Source: Alphaproteobacteria bacterium
GTDB taxonomy: Bacteria; Pseudomonadota; Alphaproteobacteria; SMXP01
NCBI GenBank assembly: GCA_028280675.1
Contig: JANQLI010000035.1
Span: 1-6,844, forward strand
Length of the DNA: 6,844 bases
Direction of reading: 5' to 3'
The stretch's first letter is position 1, and every line of letters begins with the position of its first letter. Shown here one piece after another: positions 1 through 5,516 of this stretch. Below the pieces are notes generated by a model that ran no database searches, had not been told where the DNA came from, and worked only from the letters and a program-made list of their open reading frames with translations. The translations under genes were made by a program, and so were the position numbers.

Positions 1-897
1 CTCGTTGCCGCTACGGATGGTGTGGGCACAAAACTACGCATCGCGATTGAAACAGGCATTCATAACACTGTTGGCATCGACTTGGTTGCGATGTGCGTAA
101 ACGATCTGATCGTTCAAGGTGCTGAACCGCTTTTCTTTCTTGATTACTTCGCCACAGGCAAGCTCGCGCCTGAGATAGCGCGCGATGTCATTGCCGGTAT
201 TGCCGAAGGCTGCAAACAAGCGGGCTGCGCTTTAATCGGCGGTGAAACGGCTGAAATGCCAGGCATGTATGCACAGGATGATTATGATTTAGCTGGCTTT
301 TCTGTCGGCGCAGCGGATCGTGACCGCCTCCTCCCCCGCACTGTTCAAGAGGGCGACATCCTCTTGGGATTGGGCTCAAACGGCGTGCACTCAAATGGAT
401 TTTCCCTCGTACGCCGTCTGATCAGCGATAACAATCTCGACCTCAACGCCGCAGCCCCATTTGAAACAGAACATGAAACACTGGGCCAGGCTTTGTTGGC
501 GCCGACACGCATTTATGCGAAACGCCTGACAGGCGCGTTGCGCGCAGGGAAAGTGAATGCCCTCGCCCATATCACTGGCGGCGGATTATCCGAGAACATT
601 CCGCGCGTTTTGAGTAAGGGCCAAGAAGCACAAATCGATCTAAGCGCCTGGCCGCTTCCGCCACTCTTTGCCTGGTTAGATGATCTCGGGGGTATTGGCC
701 GTGAAGAAATGTTGCGCACCTTTAATTGCGGGATTGGCATGGTGCTGATTGTCCCGCCAAAAAATGTTTCCTTATTAAAGAAGTCTTTCGAAGAATCCGG
801 TGAGGAGGTGTTTAAACTCGGACACATCTCCACATCTGTTGATGAAGATGCAGAACCTTGTGTCCAATATACCGGCTCTCAGACCATTGCCGCATAA
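1..897 (+). CDS. purM: Phosphoribosylformylglycinamidine cyclo-ligase (AIR synthetase), 5'-truncated by window edge
   Basis: PurM closes the imidazole ring in de novo purine synthesis (step 5): FGAM + ATP gives AIR + ADP + Pi, in the cytosol. The frame is open from base 1, so the gene begins outside the window; 298 residues are visible. From comparison with the E. coli protein, which I recall as about 345 residues, some 50-60 N-terminal residues are missing. The visible part opens with LVAATDGVGTKL, the conserved nucleotide-binding segment. It continues with DLVAMCVNDLIVQGAEPLFF, then GGETAEMPGMY near visible residue 80, then SNGVHSNGFSLVRR, LLAPTRIYAK, HITGGGLSENIPRVL and MLRTFNCGIGMV. All are hallmark PurM blocks in the correct order, covering the AIRS N- and C-terminal domains. 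The reading frame is intact to TAA. purN follows after 9 nt, so the two are almost certainly co-transcribed. The GTG at 22 is internal (within DGVGTKL) and is not a real start. Confidence 0.97.
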   Translation, partial: LVAATDGVGTKLRIAIETGIHNTVGIDLVAMCVNDLIVQGAEPLFFLDYFATGKLAPEIARDVIAGIAEGCKQAGCALIGGETAEMPGMYAQDDYDLAGFSVGAADRDRLLPRTVQEGDILLGLGSNGVHSNGFSLVRRLISDNNLDLNAAAPFETEHETLGQALLAPTRIYAKRLTGALRAGKVNALAHITGGGLSENIPRVLSKGQEAQIDLSAWPLPPLFAWLDDLGGIGREEMLRTFNCGIGMVLIVPPKNVSLLKKSFEESGEEVFKLGHISTSVDEDAEPCVQYTGSQTIAA

Positions 898-906
898 AGG
901 TGTCTC

Positions 907-1560
907 ATGGCAAAGCTGAAACTTGGCGTTCTCATTTCCGGCCGTGGCAGCAATCTTCAATCGTTGATTGACGCCTGTGCCGCGCCAGATTTTCCGGCTG
1001 AAATCGTGCTGGTGGTGTCGAACAAAGCCGATGCCTATGGCTTAGAGCGCGCATCACAAGCAGCGATCCCAACCAAAGTCGTTGAAAAGACAGATTATCA
1101 AAACCGTGATGACTTTGACGCCGCCCTCAATGACGCTCTCGAAAGCGCCGGTGTTGAGCTTGTCTGCCTCGCTGGATTTATGCTTCTGTTACAAGACGCC
1201 TTCGTCACCAAATGGCATAATAAATTGATCAACATCCACCCCTCCCTTCTTCCCGCCTTTCGCGGGCTGCATATCCATGAACGGGTGATAGAGGCAGGCG
1301 TCCGCATCACCGGGTGCACGGTGCATTATGTCCGTCCTGAAGTAGATGATGGGCCGATCATTATTCAAGCGGCTGTGCCAGTGCATCCAGATGACACACC
1401 CGACACCCTTGGCGAACGGGTGCTGGAGAGTGAACACAAAATCTATCCGGAAGCCGTGCGCTTGATTGCGATGGGCAAAGCAAAGCCCGATGGGGATGTG
1501 GTGACGTTGGGAGAGAAGACGGAATTATTTGAATCTCTCATAAACCCAATTGTCAAATGA
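907..1560 (+). CDS. purN: Phosphoribosylglycinamide formyltransferase (GAR transformylase, 10-formyl-THF dependent)
   Basis: PurN transfers a formyl group from 10-formyltetrahydrofolate to GAR, giving FGAR (step 3 of de novo purine synthesis, cytosolic). The 217-residue product is the usual length. The N-terminus LGVLISGRGSNLQSLIDA (from residue 6) is the phosphate-binding Rossmann-like start of the formyl-transferase fold. INIHPSLLPAF supplies the catalytic Asn109 and His111, and EVDDGPII supplies Asp147; these match E. coli Asn106, His108 and Asp144. GCTVHYV (residues 136-142) contains the conserved His140. The ATG at 907 is preceded by AAAGGTG (896-902), which overlaps the purM stop codon and leaves 4 nt to the start, so translation is probably coupled to purM. 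The gene ends with TGA and faces clpA convergently across a 34-nt gap. No anomaly is seen. Confidence 0.97.
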   Translation: MAKLKLGVLISGRGSNLQSLIDACAAPDFPAEIVLVVSNKADAYGLERASQAAIPTKVVEKTDYQNRDDFDAALNDALESAGVELVCLAGFMLLLQDAFVTKWHNKLINIHPSLLPAFRGLHIHERVIEAGVRITGCTVHYVRPEVDDGPIIIQAAVPVHPDDTPDTLGERVLESEHKIYPEAVRLIAMGKAKPDGDVVTLGEKTELFESLINPIVK

Positions 1561-1567
1561 ACACTCC

Positions 1568-1583
1568 TCCCCCTTGATGGGGA
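1568..1583. terminator. Short hairpin in the purN/clpA convergent junction, possible weak bidirectional terminator
   Basis: TCCCC (1568-1572) pairs with GGGGA (1579-1583) around a 6-nt loop, between the purN stop (1560) and the clpA stop (1595). It is the only hairpin in the 34-nt junction and could slow polymerases arriving from both sides. Neither strand has a U-tract after the stem, so it is not a canonical intrinsic terminator. Termination may instead be Rho-dependent, or may use hairpins inside the gene ends. Confidence 0.3.
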
Positions 1584-1594
1584 ATTGCGTAAGA

Positions 1595-3997
1595 TTAACT
1601 CACGCTCACCGGTACGGATGGCACAGAGCCACCGCCGGACTCATCGTCCGGCCCCTGATCATCATCGGGTCCATCGCCATCATCCTTGGATTTCGGCTTG
1701 GACTTCGCTTTCTTTGGACGCGGTGGCGGCGGAGGCAGTTCGATATACTCAAACGCCAGGTTTCCATCGTTACCGACAAGGACGCGGACTGTCCCGCCTT
1801 TTTTGAGTTTGCCAAAGAGCACCTCTTCAGCAATGGGCTTCTTGATGTTTTCTTGAATGACACGTGAGAGTGGCCGCGCGCCAAACTTGTCATCATAGCC
1901 GCGTTCGGCGAGCCATTTATTCGCCTCTTCGGTGAGTTCGAAAGTAATATTGCGGTCTGCTAATTGCGCTTCCAATTGCAAGACGAATTTCTCAACCACG
2001 CGGGCAATAACATCGGGGGGCAGATTGTCAAAACCAATCACCGAATCGAGACGATTGCGGAATTCCGGTGAGAACAAGCGATTGATGGCTTCTTCATCGT
2101 CTCCTTCCCGCTTGTCACGGCCAAAGCCAATGGCAGGTTTGGCCATGTCCGCCGCCCCGGCATTTGTTGTCATAATTAAGATGACATTGCGGAAATCAAC
2201 TTTCTTGCCGTTATTATCCGTTAGCGTGCCGTGATCCATCACCTGCAACAGCACATTGAACAGATCCGGATGCGCTTTTTCAATCTCATCAAGCAGCAAG
2301 ACACAATGCGGATTCTGATCAACACCATCGGTCAACAACCCACCTTGGTCAAAGCCAACATAGCCGGGAGGCGCACCGATCAGACGCGAGACCGTATGAC
2401 GTTCCATATATTCGGACATATCGAAGCGGATCAGCTCCACGCCCATAATACTAGCAAGCTGACGCGCCACTTCTGTCTTCCCAACGCCCGTTGGACCCGA
2501 GAAAAGATAATTGCCGATTGGTTTCTCGGGCTCACGCAAGCCCGCCCGCGCAAGCTTAATGGCCGACGCTAATTGCTCAATCGCTTTATCTTGCCCAAAG
2601 ACAACGCGCTTGAGATTTTTCTCTAAATCGCGGAGCACCACTTCATCGGACCGCGATACGGATTTCGGCGGAATGCGCGCCATTTTTGCGATAATGGCTT
2701 CTACCTCTTTCACGCCAATCGTTTTACGGCGTTTGGATTCAGGCACCAACATTTGCGCAGCGCCCACTTCATCAATGACGTCAATCGCTTTATCTGGCAG
2801 CTTGCGGTCATTCATATATTTAGCCGAGAGTTCCACAGCGGTTTTGATCGCATCATGTGTGTAACGGACTTTGTGGAAATCTTCGAAATAAGGTTTTAAT
2901 CCTTTCAGGATCTTGATGGTGTCAGGCACGCTCGGTTCAACCACATCAATTTTTTGGAACCGGCGCACCAGCGCCCGATCTTTTACAAAATACTGACGGA
3001 ACTCTTTATATGTGGTCGATCCAATGCAACGCAGACCGCCACTTTGCAATGCCGGTTTCAAGAGATTCGATGCATCCATGGCGCCGCCACTGGTCGCGCC
3101 CGCCCCAATCACCGTATGAATTTCATCAATGAAGAGGATCGCATGCGGCATATCTTCAAGCTCAGTCATCACCTGCTTGATACGTTCTTCAAAATCGCCG
3201 CGGTAGCGTGTTCCTGCAAGCAACGCCCCCATATCAAGCGCGTAGATCACACACCCTTGCAAGACCTCGGGAACTTCATCTTTTGTGATTTTGCGCGCCA
3301 GACCTTCGGCGATAGCGGTTTTACCCACGCCTGGGTCACCAACCAATAGAGGATTGTTTTTTTGACGACGGCAGAGAATTTGAATCGTCCGTTCGATTTC
3401 CGCATCCCGCCCAATCAAAGGATCAATCTTGCCTGAATCCGCTTTTTCATTGAGATTCGTGCAATAGGCATCAAGCGCGTCTTGCCCTTCCTTGGCCGGC
3501 GCTTCGCTCTCAGTGTCTTCATCTGCGCCAAGCGGGATGCGCGAATCCGACATGCCAGGACGTTTGGCAATGCCATGCGAAATGTAATTCACAGCATCGT
3601 AGCGGGTCATATCTTGTTCTTGCAGGAAGTAGGCCGCATGGCTTTCGCGTTCCGCAAAAAGCGCAACCAAGACATTCGCGCCAGTGACTTCTTCGCGGCC
3701 CGACGATTGGACGTGAATCACAGCGCGTTGAATCACGCGTTGAAATGCCGCTGTCGGTTTGGCGTCTTCATTGTTGTTGACGATTAAGGACGCCAGTTCC
3801 GATTCGATATAGTTCACCAAATTTTCACGCAAAGACTCAAGATCGACATTACAAGCGCGCATGACCGCTGCCGCGTCTTGATCGTCAAGAAGCGCATAAA
3901 GCAAATGCTCTAATGTGGCATATTCATGTTCATACTCACCGGCGAACCGAATAGCGCGGTGAAGAGCATCTTCCAAACTTTGCGAAAATGAAGGCAA
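1595..3997 (-). CDS. clpA: ATP-dependent Clp protease ATP-binding subunit ClpA (AAA+ unfoldase)
   Basis: ClpA is the hexameric unfoldase that threads substrates into the ClpP peptidase in the cytosol, taking N-degron substrates from ClpS. The 800-residue product has the full architecture. The Clp N-domain (about 1-145) has the repeat signatures HEYATLEHLLYALL and GANVLVALFAE. D1 AAA+ has Walker A GDPGVGKT (220-227), pore loop TRYRGD (Tyr265) and Walker B ILFIDEIHT (287-295). D2 has Walker A GPTGVGKT (501-508), pore loop GYVG (Tyr546), Walker B VLLLDEIEKAHPD (566-578) and sensor 2 GARPLSR (706-712). IGF at 623-625 is the ClpP-docking tripeptide, so this is a protease-partner Clp ATPase and not ClpB, which also has a long middle coiled coil absent here. 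The start is TTG at 3997: TAG lies immediately upstream in frame, the next in-frame ATG is 45 codons in and would cut the N-domain, and a good SD sits 10 nt upstream. A 46-residue tail after 754 is unusual. clpP is not in this window. Confidence 0.97.
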   Translation of the reverse strand: MPSFSQSLEDALHRAIRFAGEYEHEYATLEHLLYALLDDQDAAAVMRACNVDLESLRENLVNYIESELASLIVNNNEDAKPTAAFQRVIQRAVIHVQSSGREEVTGANVLVALFAERESHAAYFLQEQDMTRYDAVNYISHGIAKRPGMSDSRIPLGADEDTESEAPAKEGQDALDAYCTNLNEKADSGKIDPLIGRDAEIERTIQILCRRQKNNPLLVGDPGVGKTAIAEGLARKITKDEVPEVLQGCVIYALDMGALLAGTRYRGDFEERIKQVMTELEDMPHAILFIDEIHTVIGAGATSGGAMDASNLLKPALQSGGLRCIGSTTYKEFRQYFVKDRALVRRFQKIDVVEPSVPDTIKILKGLKPYFEDFHKVRYTHDAIKTAVELSAKYMNDRKLPDKAIDVIDEVGAAQMLVPESKRRKTIGVKEVEAIIAKMARIPPKSVSRSDEVVLRDLEKNLKRVVFGQDKAIEQLASAIKLARAGLREPEKPIGNYLFSGPTGVGKTEVARQLASIMGVELIRFDMSEYMERHTVSRLIGAPPGYVGFDQGGLLTDGVDQNPHCVLLLDEIEKAHPDLFNVLLQVMDHGTLTDNNGKKVDFRNVILIMTTNAGAADMAKPAIGFGRDKREGDDEEAINRLFSPEFRNRLDSVIGFDNLPPDVIARVVEKFVLQLEAQLADRNITFELTEEANKWLAERGYDDKFGARPLSRVIQENIKKPIAEEVLFGKLKKGGTVRVLVGNDGNLAFEYIELPPPPPRPKKAKSKPKSKDDGDGPDDDQGPDDESGGGSVPSVPVSVS
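1634..1652. repeat. Perfect 7-bp inverted repeat inside the 3' end of clpA
   Basis: GCCGGAC (1634-1640) and GTCCGGC (1646-1652) are perfectly complementary around the 5-nt loop TCATC. The stem is GC-rich and lies in the codons for the acidic tail of ClpA, about 40-55 nt before the stop. No U-tract follows on either strand. It may protect the 3' end of the clpSA mRNA or assist termination of convergent transcripts, or it may be a chance product of GC-rich tail codons. Confidence 0.45.
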
Positions 3998-4004
3998 CTA
4001 AATA

Positions 4005-4013
4005 TCACTCCTT
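4005..4013 (-). promoter_or_regulatory. clpA ribosome-binding site embedded in the clpS C-terminal codons
   Basis: Read on the minus strand, AAGGAGTGA (4013-4005) contains a strong Shine-Dalgarno AAGGAG and the clpS stop codon TGA. Ten nucleotides separate AAGGAG from the TTG start of clpA. The SD falls on the codons for the last two ClpS residues (Lys-Glu), so ribosomes ending clpS cover it, which implies translational coupling. It is the main evidence for choosing the TTG start. Confidence 0.8.
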
Positions 4014-4346
4014 TTCCATCGTACACTGCAGCGGATGTTGATGCCGCCGCGATTCGTCAATCACCTGCGCCACTTTGGTTTCGGCAACTTCATATGTGAA
4101 GACACCGCAGAGCCCAACGCCGGTTTGATGTACATGCAGCATGATGCGCGTGGCGTCTTCCTGGCTTTTATTAAAGTAGCGCTGCAGCACATAGACGACA
4201 AACTCCATTGGGGTGTAGTCATCATTCAAAAGCAAGACACGATAGAGTGATGGCTTTTTGGTCTTGGGTTTGGTCTTTGTCACCAAACCGGTGTTCGGAC
4301 CATCATCATTTGATCGGTCAGAATCTGACATCGTCGGTTTGAACAT
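4005..4346 (-). CDS. clpS: ATP-dependent Clp protease adaptor ClpS (N-recognin)
   Basis: ClpS binds proteins with a destabilising N-terminal residue and delivers them to the ClpA N-domain for ClpAP degradation (bacterial N-degron pathway, cytosolic). With the ATG at 4346 the product is 113 residues. About 33 variable, charged residues precede the core, consistent with the flexible N-terminal extension needed for delivery. The core has YRVLLLNDDYTPMEFV (Asn41, Asp42, Asp43 of the N-degron pocket and gatekeeper-like Met47), IMLHVHQTG (pocket His71/His73 region) and YEVAETKV (85-92), the ClpA-contacting segment, ending HPLQCTMEKE. The start is not fully certain. A TTG at 4361 directly follows an in-frame TGA and would add 5 residues; an ATG at 4331 would remove 5. 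None has a strong SD. 4346 fits best with a transcript starting near 4383. clpA begins 7 nt after the stop, forming a two-gene operon. Confidence 0.95.
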   Translation of the reverse strand: MFKPTMSDSDRSNDDGPNTGLVTKTKPKTKKPSLYRVLLLNDDYTPMEFVVYVLQRYFNKSQEDATRIMLHVHQTGVGLCGVFTYEVAETKVAQVIDESRRHQHPLQCTMEKE

Positions 4347-4389
4347 TACTACAATCGTCAATCACTTTATCTTCATCGGGCGGTTAGAG

Positions 4390-4421
4390 CAGAGATAGGA
4401 GGTCGGTACTTATCCCACAAG
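4390..4421 (-). promoter_or_regulatory. Candidate RpoH (sigma-32)-type heat-shock promoter of clpS-clpA
   Basis: On the minus strand the sequence reads CTTG (4421-4418), 18 nt, then CCTATCTCTG (4399-4390). This matches the alphaproteobacterial heat-shock pattern as I remember it, CTTG-N17/18-CYTATNTNNG, at every specified position. It lies about 45 nt upstream of the clpS ATG, giving a predicted leader of roughly 35-40 nt. The match to a housekeeping promoter is poor (TTGTGG as -35). Heat induction of the clpSA operon is an inference from the motif. Confidence 0.6.
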
Positions 4422-4638
4422 GCCCTGACTCACGTCAGCCCTATATTAGCGGGAAAAACATGAATCGGGACTTACAAAATCACAGATCTTTACGCCCAAA
4501 GCCCCTGCTATGGCACCTTCCCTGTATTCCATGCGATTCGGGGCTGCGGTGAAAGGCCTTAGACGCCAAATAAGGCCATCAGGTGGCCTTGCCTGCTGGA
4601 GTGATATGTGAGGCTGGACTGCATCCGATGTGGAGGCA
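4422..4638. other. Non-coding intergenic segment with nested inverted repeats
   Basis: This holds no convincing gene. It lies between the clpS promoter and the phasin terminator. A small dyad, CTGAC-tcac-GTCAG (4425-4438), sits just upstream of the clpS -35 and could be an operator or chance. AGCCCC (4500-4505) can pair with GGGGCT (4540-4545), enclosing ATGG (4510-4513) with CCAT (4529-4532), which makes an interrupted nested stem. The palindrome AAGGCCTT (4553-4560) and the hairpin at 4572-4590 follow. A structured RNA is possible, but no promoter or terminator clearly delimits one. Confidence 0.4.
4572..4590. repeat. Perfect 7-bp inverted repeat (hairpin) between clpS and the phasin gene
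   Basis: AAGGCCA (4572-4578) and TGGCCTT (4584-4590) form a perfect stem around the loop TCAGG. On the minus strand the stem is followed by ATTTGG, a weak U-stretch, so it might act as a backup terminator for phasin transcripts that pass the main terminator at 4639-4671. The related palindrome AAGGCCTT just to the left could form alternative pairings with either arm. Confidence 0.5.
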
Positions 4639-4671
4639 CAAAAAAAGACCCAGCCGCAGCCAGGTCTTTCT
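4639..4671 (-). terminator. Intrinsic terminator of the phasin gene
   Basis: On the minus strand AAAGACC (4650-4644 complement pairing with 4663-4669) forms a 7-bp stem with GGTCTTT around a 12-nt GC-rich loop that can itself partly pair. The stem runs straight into seven T residues (4646-4640 read as T on the minus strand). It lies about 40 nt past the phasin stop codon. Stem and U-tract are both canonical, and the orientation fits the phasin gene, making it monocistronic and separating it from clpS-clpA. Confidence 0.88.
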
Positions 4672-4708
4672 TACGCATTACTATTAAGAGTGAGAGAGGA
4701 TAAAGGCG

Positions 4709-5161
4709 TTACGCACCTTGGACTTTCTCAACAACCGCATTCACACGGGCGTTTAACGGAGCCGTAACATCAGCCGTCGCTTCAGACACGAGATCCATCA
4801 ATTTATTCACTTGAGTCATATAGGTCTCAAAAGCTTCTTTGGTGTATTCAGATTGAATTTCAACCAATTCTTGAACTGATTTAGCTGCAAAAGCGGCTTT
4901 TGTCGCTTCTGAGCTTTTTTCGTAGCTTTCCTGAGCAAAAGCTGCGGTTTCGGTGTTCAAAGCTTCAATGGTTTTGCCAGCAGCGTTTGCGCTCGCAACA
5001 ATGGCATCGAAGTTATCTTTGCCGAATTCATTGACATCGCCGAAAGAGCCAAAAGCTTTTTCGAAGTTTTCTTTGATTTGTTCAGCACCAAAAGCACTGA
5101 AATCAGCAGAAGTTGTTGATTTTGCAGTTTTTTTAGTATCTGTTTTTGCTTTAGCCGTCAT
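4709..5161 (-). CDS. Phasin family protein (PHA granule-associated)
   Basis: Phasins coat polyhydroxyalkanoate granules and control their number and surface. This 150-residue protein starts with a short Lys/Thr/Ala-rich, probably disordered segment (1-18). A wholly helical, amphipathic body follows: ENFEKAFGSFGDVNEFGKDNFDAIVAS (31-57), then ETAAFAQESYEKSSEATKAAFAAKSVQELVEIQSEYTKEAFETY (71-114), then PLNARVNAVVEKV (135-147). The order FGKDN-DAIV, AAKSVQELVEIQ and PLNARVNA is the typical alphaproteobacterial phasin pattern. It has no cysteine, tryptophan, signal peptide or membrane segment. The ATG at 5161 is chosen because AAGGA lies 9 nt upstream. The frame stays open to a GTG at 5221, but the extra 20 residues do not look like phasin and would place the start near the predicted operator. 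Its promoter carries paired PhaR-like dyads and it ends at a strong terminator, so it is likely a single, highly expressed, regulated gene. No PHA synthase is visible, so the granule role is inferred from the family. Confidence 0.9.
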   Translation of the reverse strand: MTAKAKTDTKKTAKSTTSADFSAFGAEQIKENFEKAFGSFGDVNEFGKDNFDAIVASANAAGKTIEALNTETAAFAQESYEKSSEATKAAFAAKSVQELVEIQSEYTKEAFETYMTQVNKLMDLVSEATADVTAPLNARVNAVVEKVQGA

Positions 5162-5170
5162 GATCTTCAT

Positions 5171-5175
5171 TCCTT
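5171..5175 (-). promoter_or_regulatory. Ribosome-binding site that sets the phasin start
   Basis: AAGGA on the minus strand (5175-5171) is 9 nt from the ATG at 5161. The ATG at 5170, three codons upstream in frame, lies directly against this SD with no room for a spacer, so the 5161 start is preferred. Confidence 0.75.
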
Positions 5176-5227
5176 CTTGTTCAAAGAGATCACTCAAAAT
5201 TCTTACTATTGTGCGCCGCACATGTTT

Positions 5228-5242
5228 TGTTGCAGTGCAGCA
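5228..5242. promoter_or_regulatory. PhaR-like operator dyad O1 at the phasin transcription start
   Basis: TGTTGC-agt-GCAGCA is an inverted repeat with one mismatch between arms. Its core, TGC-N3-GCA, resembles the CTGC-N3/4-GCAG site I recall for PhaR, the PHA-responsive repressor of phasin genes in Rhodobacter and Paracoccus. It lies just downstream of the predicted -10 (about +2 to +16), a classical repressor position. The second copy at 5286-5300 supports it being real. Confidence 0.6.
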
Positions 5243-5250
5243 TTGCGCCT

Positions 5251-5279
5251 TATCTAGGGGGTTATAAGCTGAATGTCAA
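5251..5279 (-). promoter_or_regulatory. Phasin promoter
   Basis: The minus strand shows TTGACA (5279-5274), exactly 17 nt, then TAGATA (5256-5251). The -35 is perfect and the -10 is partial. In terms of the Caulobacter-type housekeeping consensus it also fits as TTGACAT-N14-CCTAGATA. The predicted start near 5244 gives a leader of about 83 nt. The same bases read CTTG-N18-CCTAGATAAG, one mismatch from the heat-shock pattern seen before clpS, so sigma-factor use is ambiguous. Confidence 0.65.
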
Positions 5280-5285
5280 GTATTA

Positions 5286-5300
5286 TGTTGCGCTGCAACA
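5286..5300. promoter_or_regulatory. PhaR-like operator dyad O2 upstream of the phasin -35
   Basis: TGTTGC-gct-GCAACA is a perfect 6+6 bp inverted repeat with a 3-nt spacer, differing from O1 at one arm base and in the spacer. It sits 6 bp upstream of the phasin -35 element. The two dyad centres are 58 bp apart, so together they bracket the promoter and would suit cooperative or looped repression. Confidence 0.6.
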
Positions 5301-5408
5301 AAACTGTCATATTCATGTCAAGCTATGCTTTACAAATCCTTAACAGACCAGCGATAAGCTGCGTTTTGGTGGGATGCGGTCTTTGGGGTGTGAGTGGCGG
5401 CAAATCAC

Positions 5409-5427
5409 TAAAAAGATCGACTTTTTA
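5409..5427. repeat. AT-rich 7-bp inverted repeat in the phasin/carboxypeptidase divergent region
   Basis: TAAAAAG (5409-5415) and CTTTTTA (5421-5427) are perfect complements around ATCGA. Downstream is T-rich (ATTTTTTGTTTTGG). It lies about 90 nt upstream of the carboxypeptidase start and could be a regulator site or a curved, AT-rich promoter element. Apart from this I see no convincing promoter for the plus-strand gene between 5301 and 5504. Confidence 0.35.
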
Positions 5428-5504
5428 TCAATTTTTTGTTTTGGTCTCCGCGCGAACTGATTAGTCTAGAGATCAGGCTCGGGGGAGTCGAAACAGACAA
5501 AAAT

Positions 5505-5509
5505 AGGTG
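5505..5509 (+). promoter_or_regulatory. Ribosome-binding site supporting the GTG start of the carboxypeptidase
   Basis: AGGTG at 5505-5509 is 7 nt before the GTG at 5517, a normal spacing. The in-frame TTG at 5511 is too close to it. The in-frame ATG at 5598 would remove most of the signal peptide. Confidence 0.65.
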
Positions 5510-5516
5510 TTTGAGC

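Noticed and set aside
1550..1867. 105-codon plus-strand ORF across the purN end and clpA 3' end
   Set aside because: It is antisense to the ClpA tail codons, overlaps the purN stop, and its hydrophobic stretch is the complement of Asp/Gly-rich codons. A shadow ORF.
1932..3787. Several plus-strand ORFs of 100-131 codons opposite clpA
   Set aside because: They lie wholly antisense to conserved ClpA domains, have no recognisable motifs, and arise from the codon bias of the real gene.
4347..4361. TTG at 4361 as the clpS start
   Set aside because: It would add only five residues, has no SD, and an ATG is available five codons later. It cannot be fully excluded, because no candidate has a strong SD.
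4460..4552. 30-codon plus-strand ORF starting MNRDLQNH
   Set aside because: Very short, no convincing SD, and it overlaps the nested inverted repeats, which explain the sequence as well.
5162..5221. Upstream GTG (5221) or ATG (5170) as the phasin start
   Set aside because: The 20 extra residues do not resemble phasin. The ATG at 5170 abuts the SD with no spacer, whereas the ATG at 5161 is 9 nt from AAGGA.
5409..5427. TAAAAAG/CTTTTTA as an intrinsic terminator
   Set aside because: The stem is AT-only apart from one G-C pair, and no gene on either strand ends just before it.
5273..5464. 63-codon plus-strand ORF in the phasin/carboxypeptidase gap
   Set aside because: It has no SD before the ATG, its start overlaps the phasin -35 and its body runs through the second operator; the product resembles no family I recognise. 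Probably chance.
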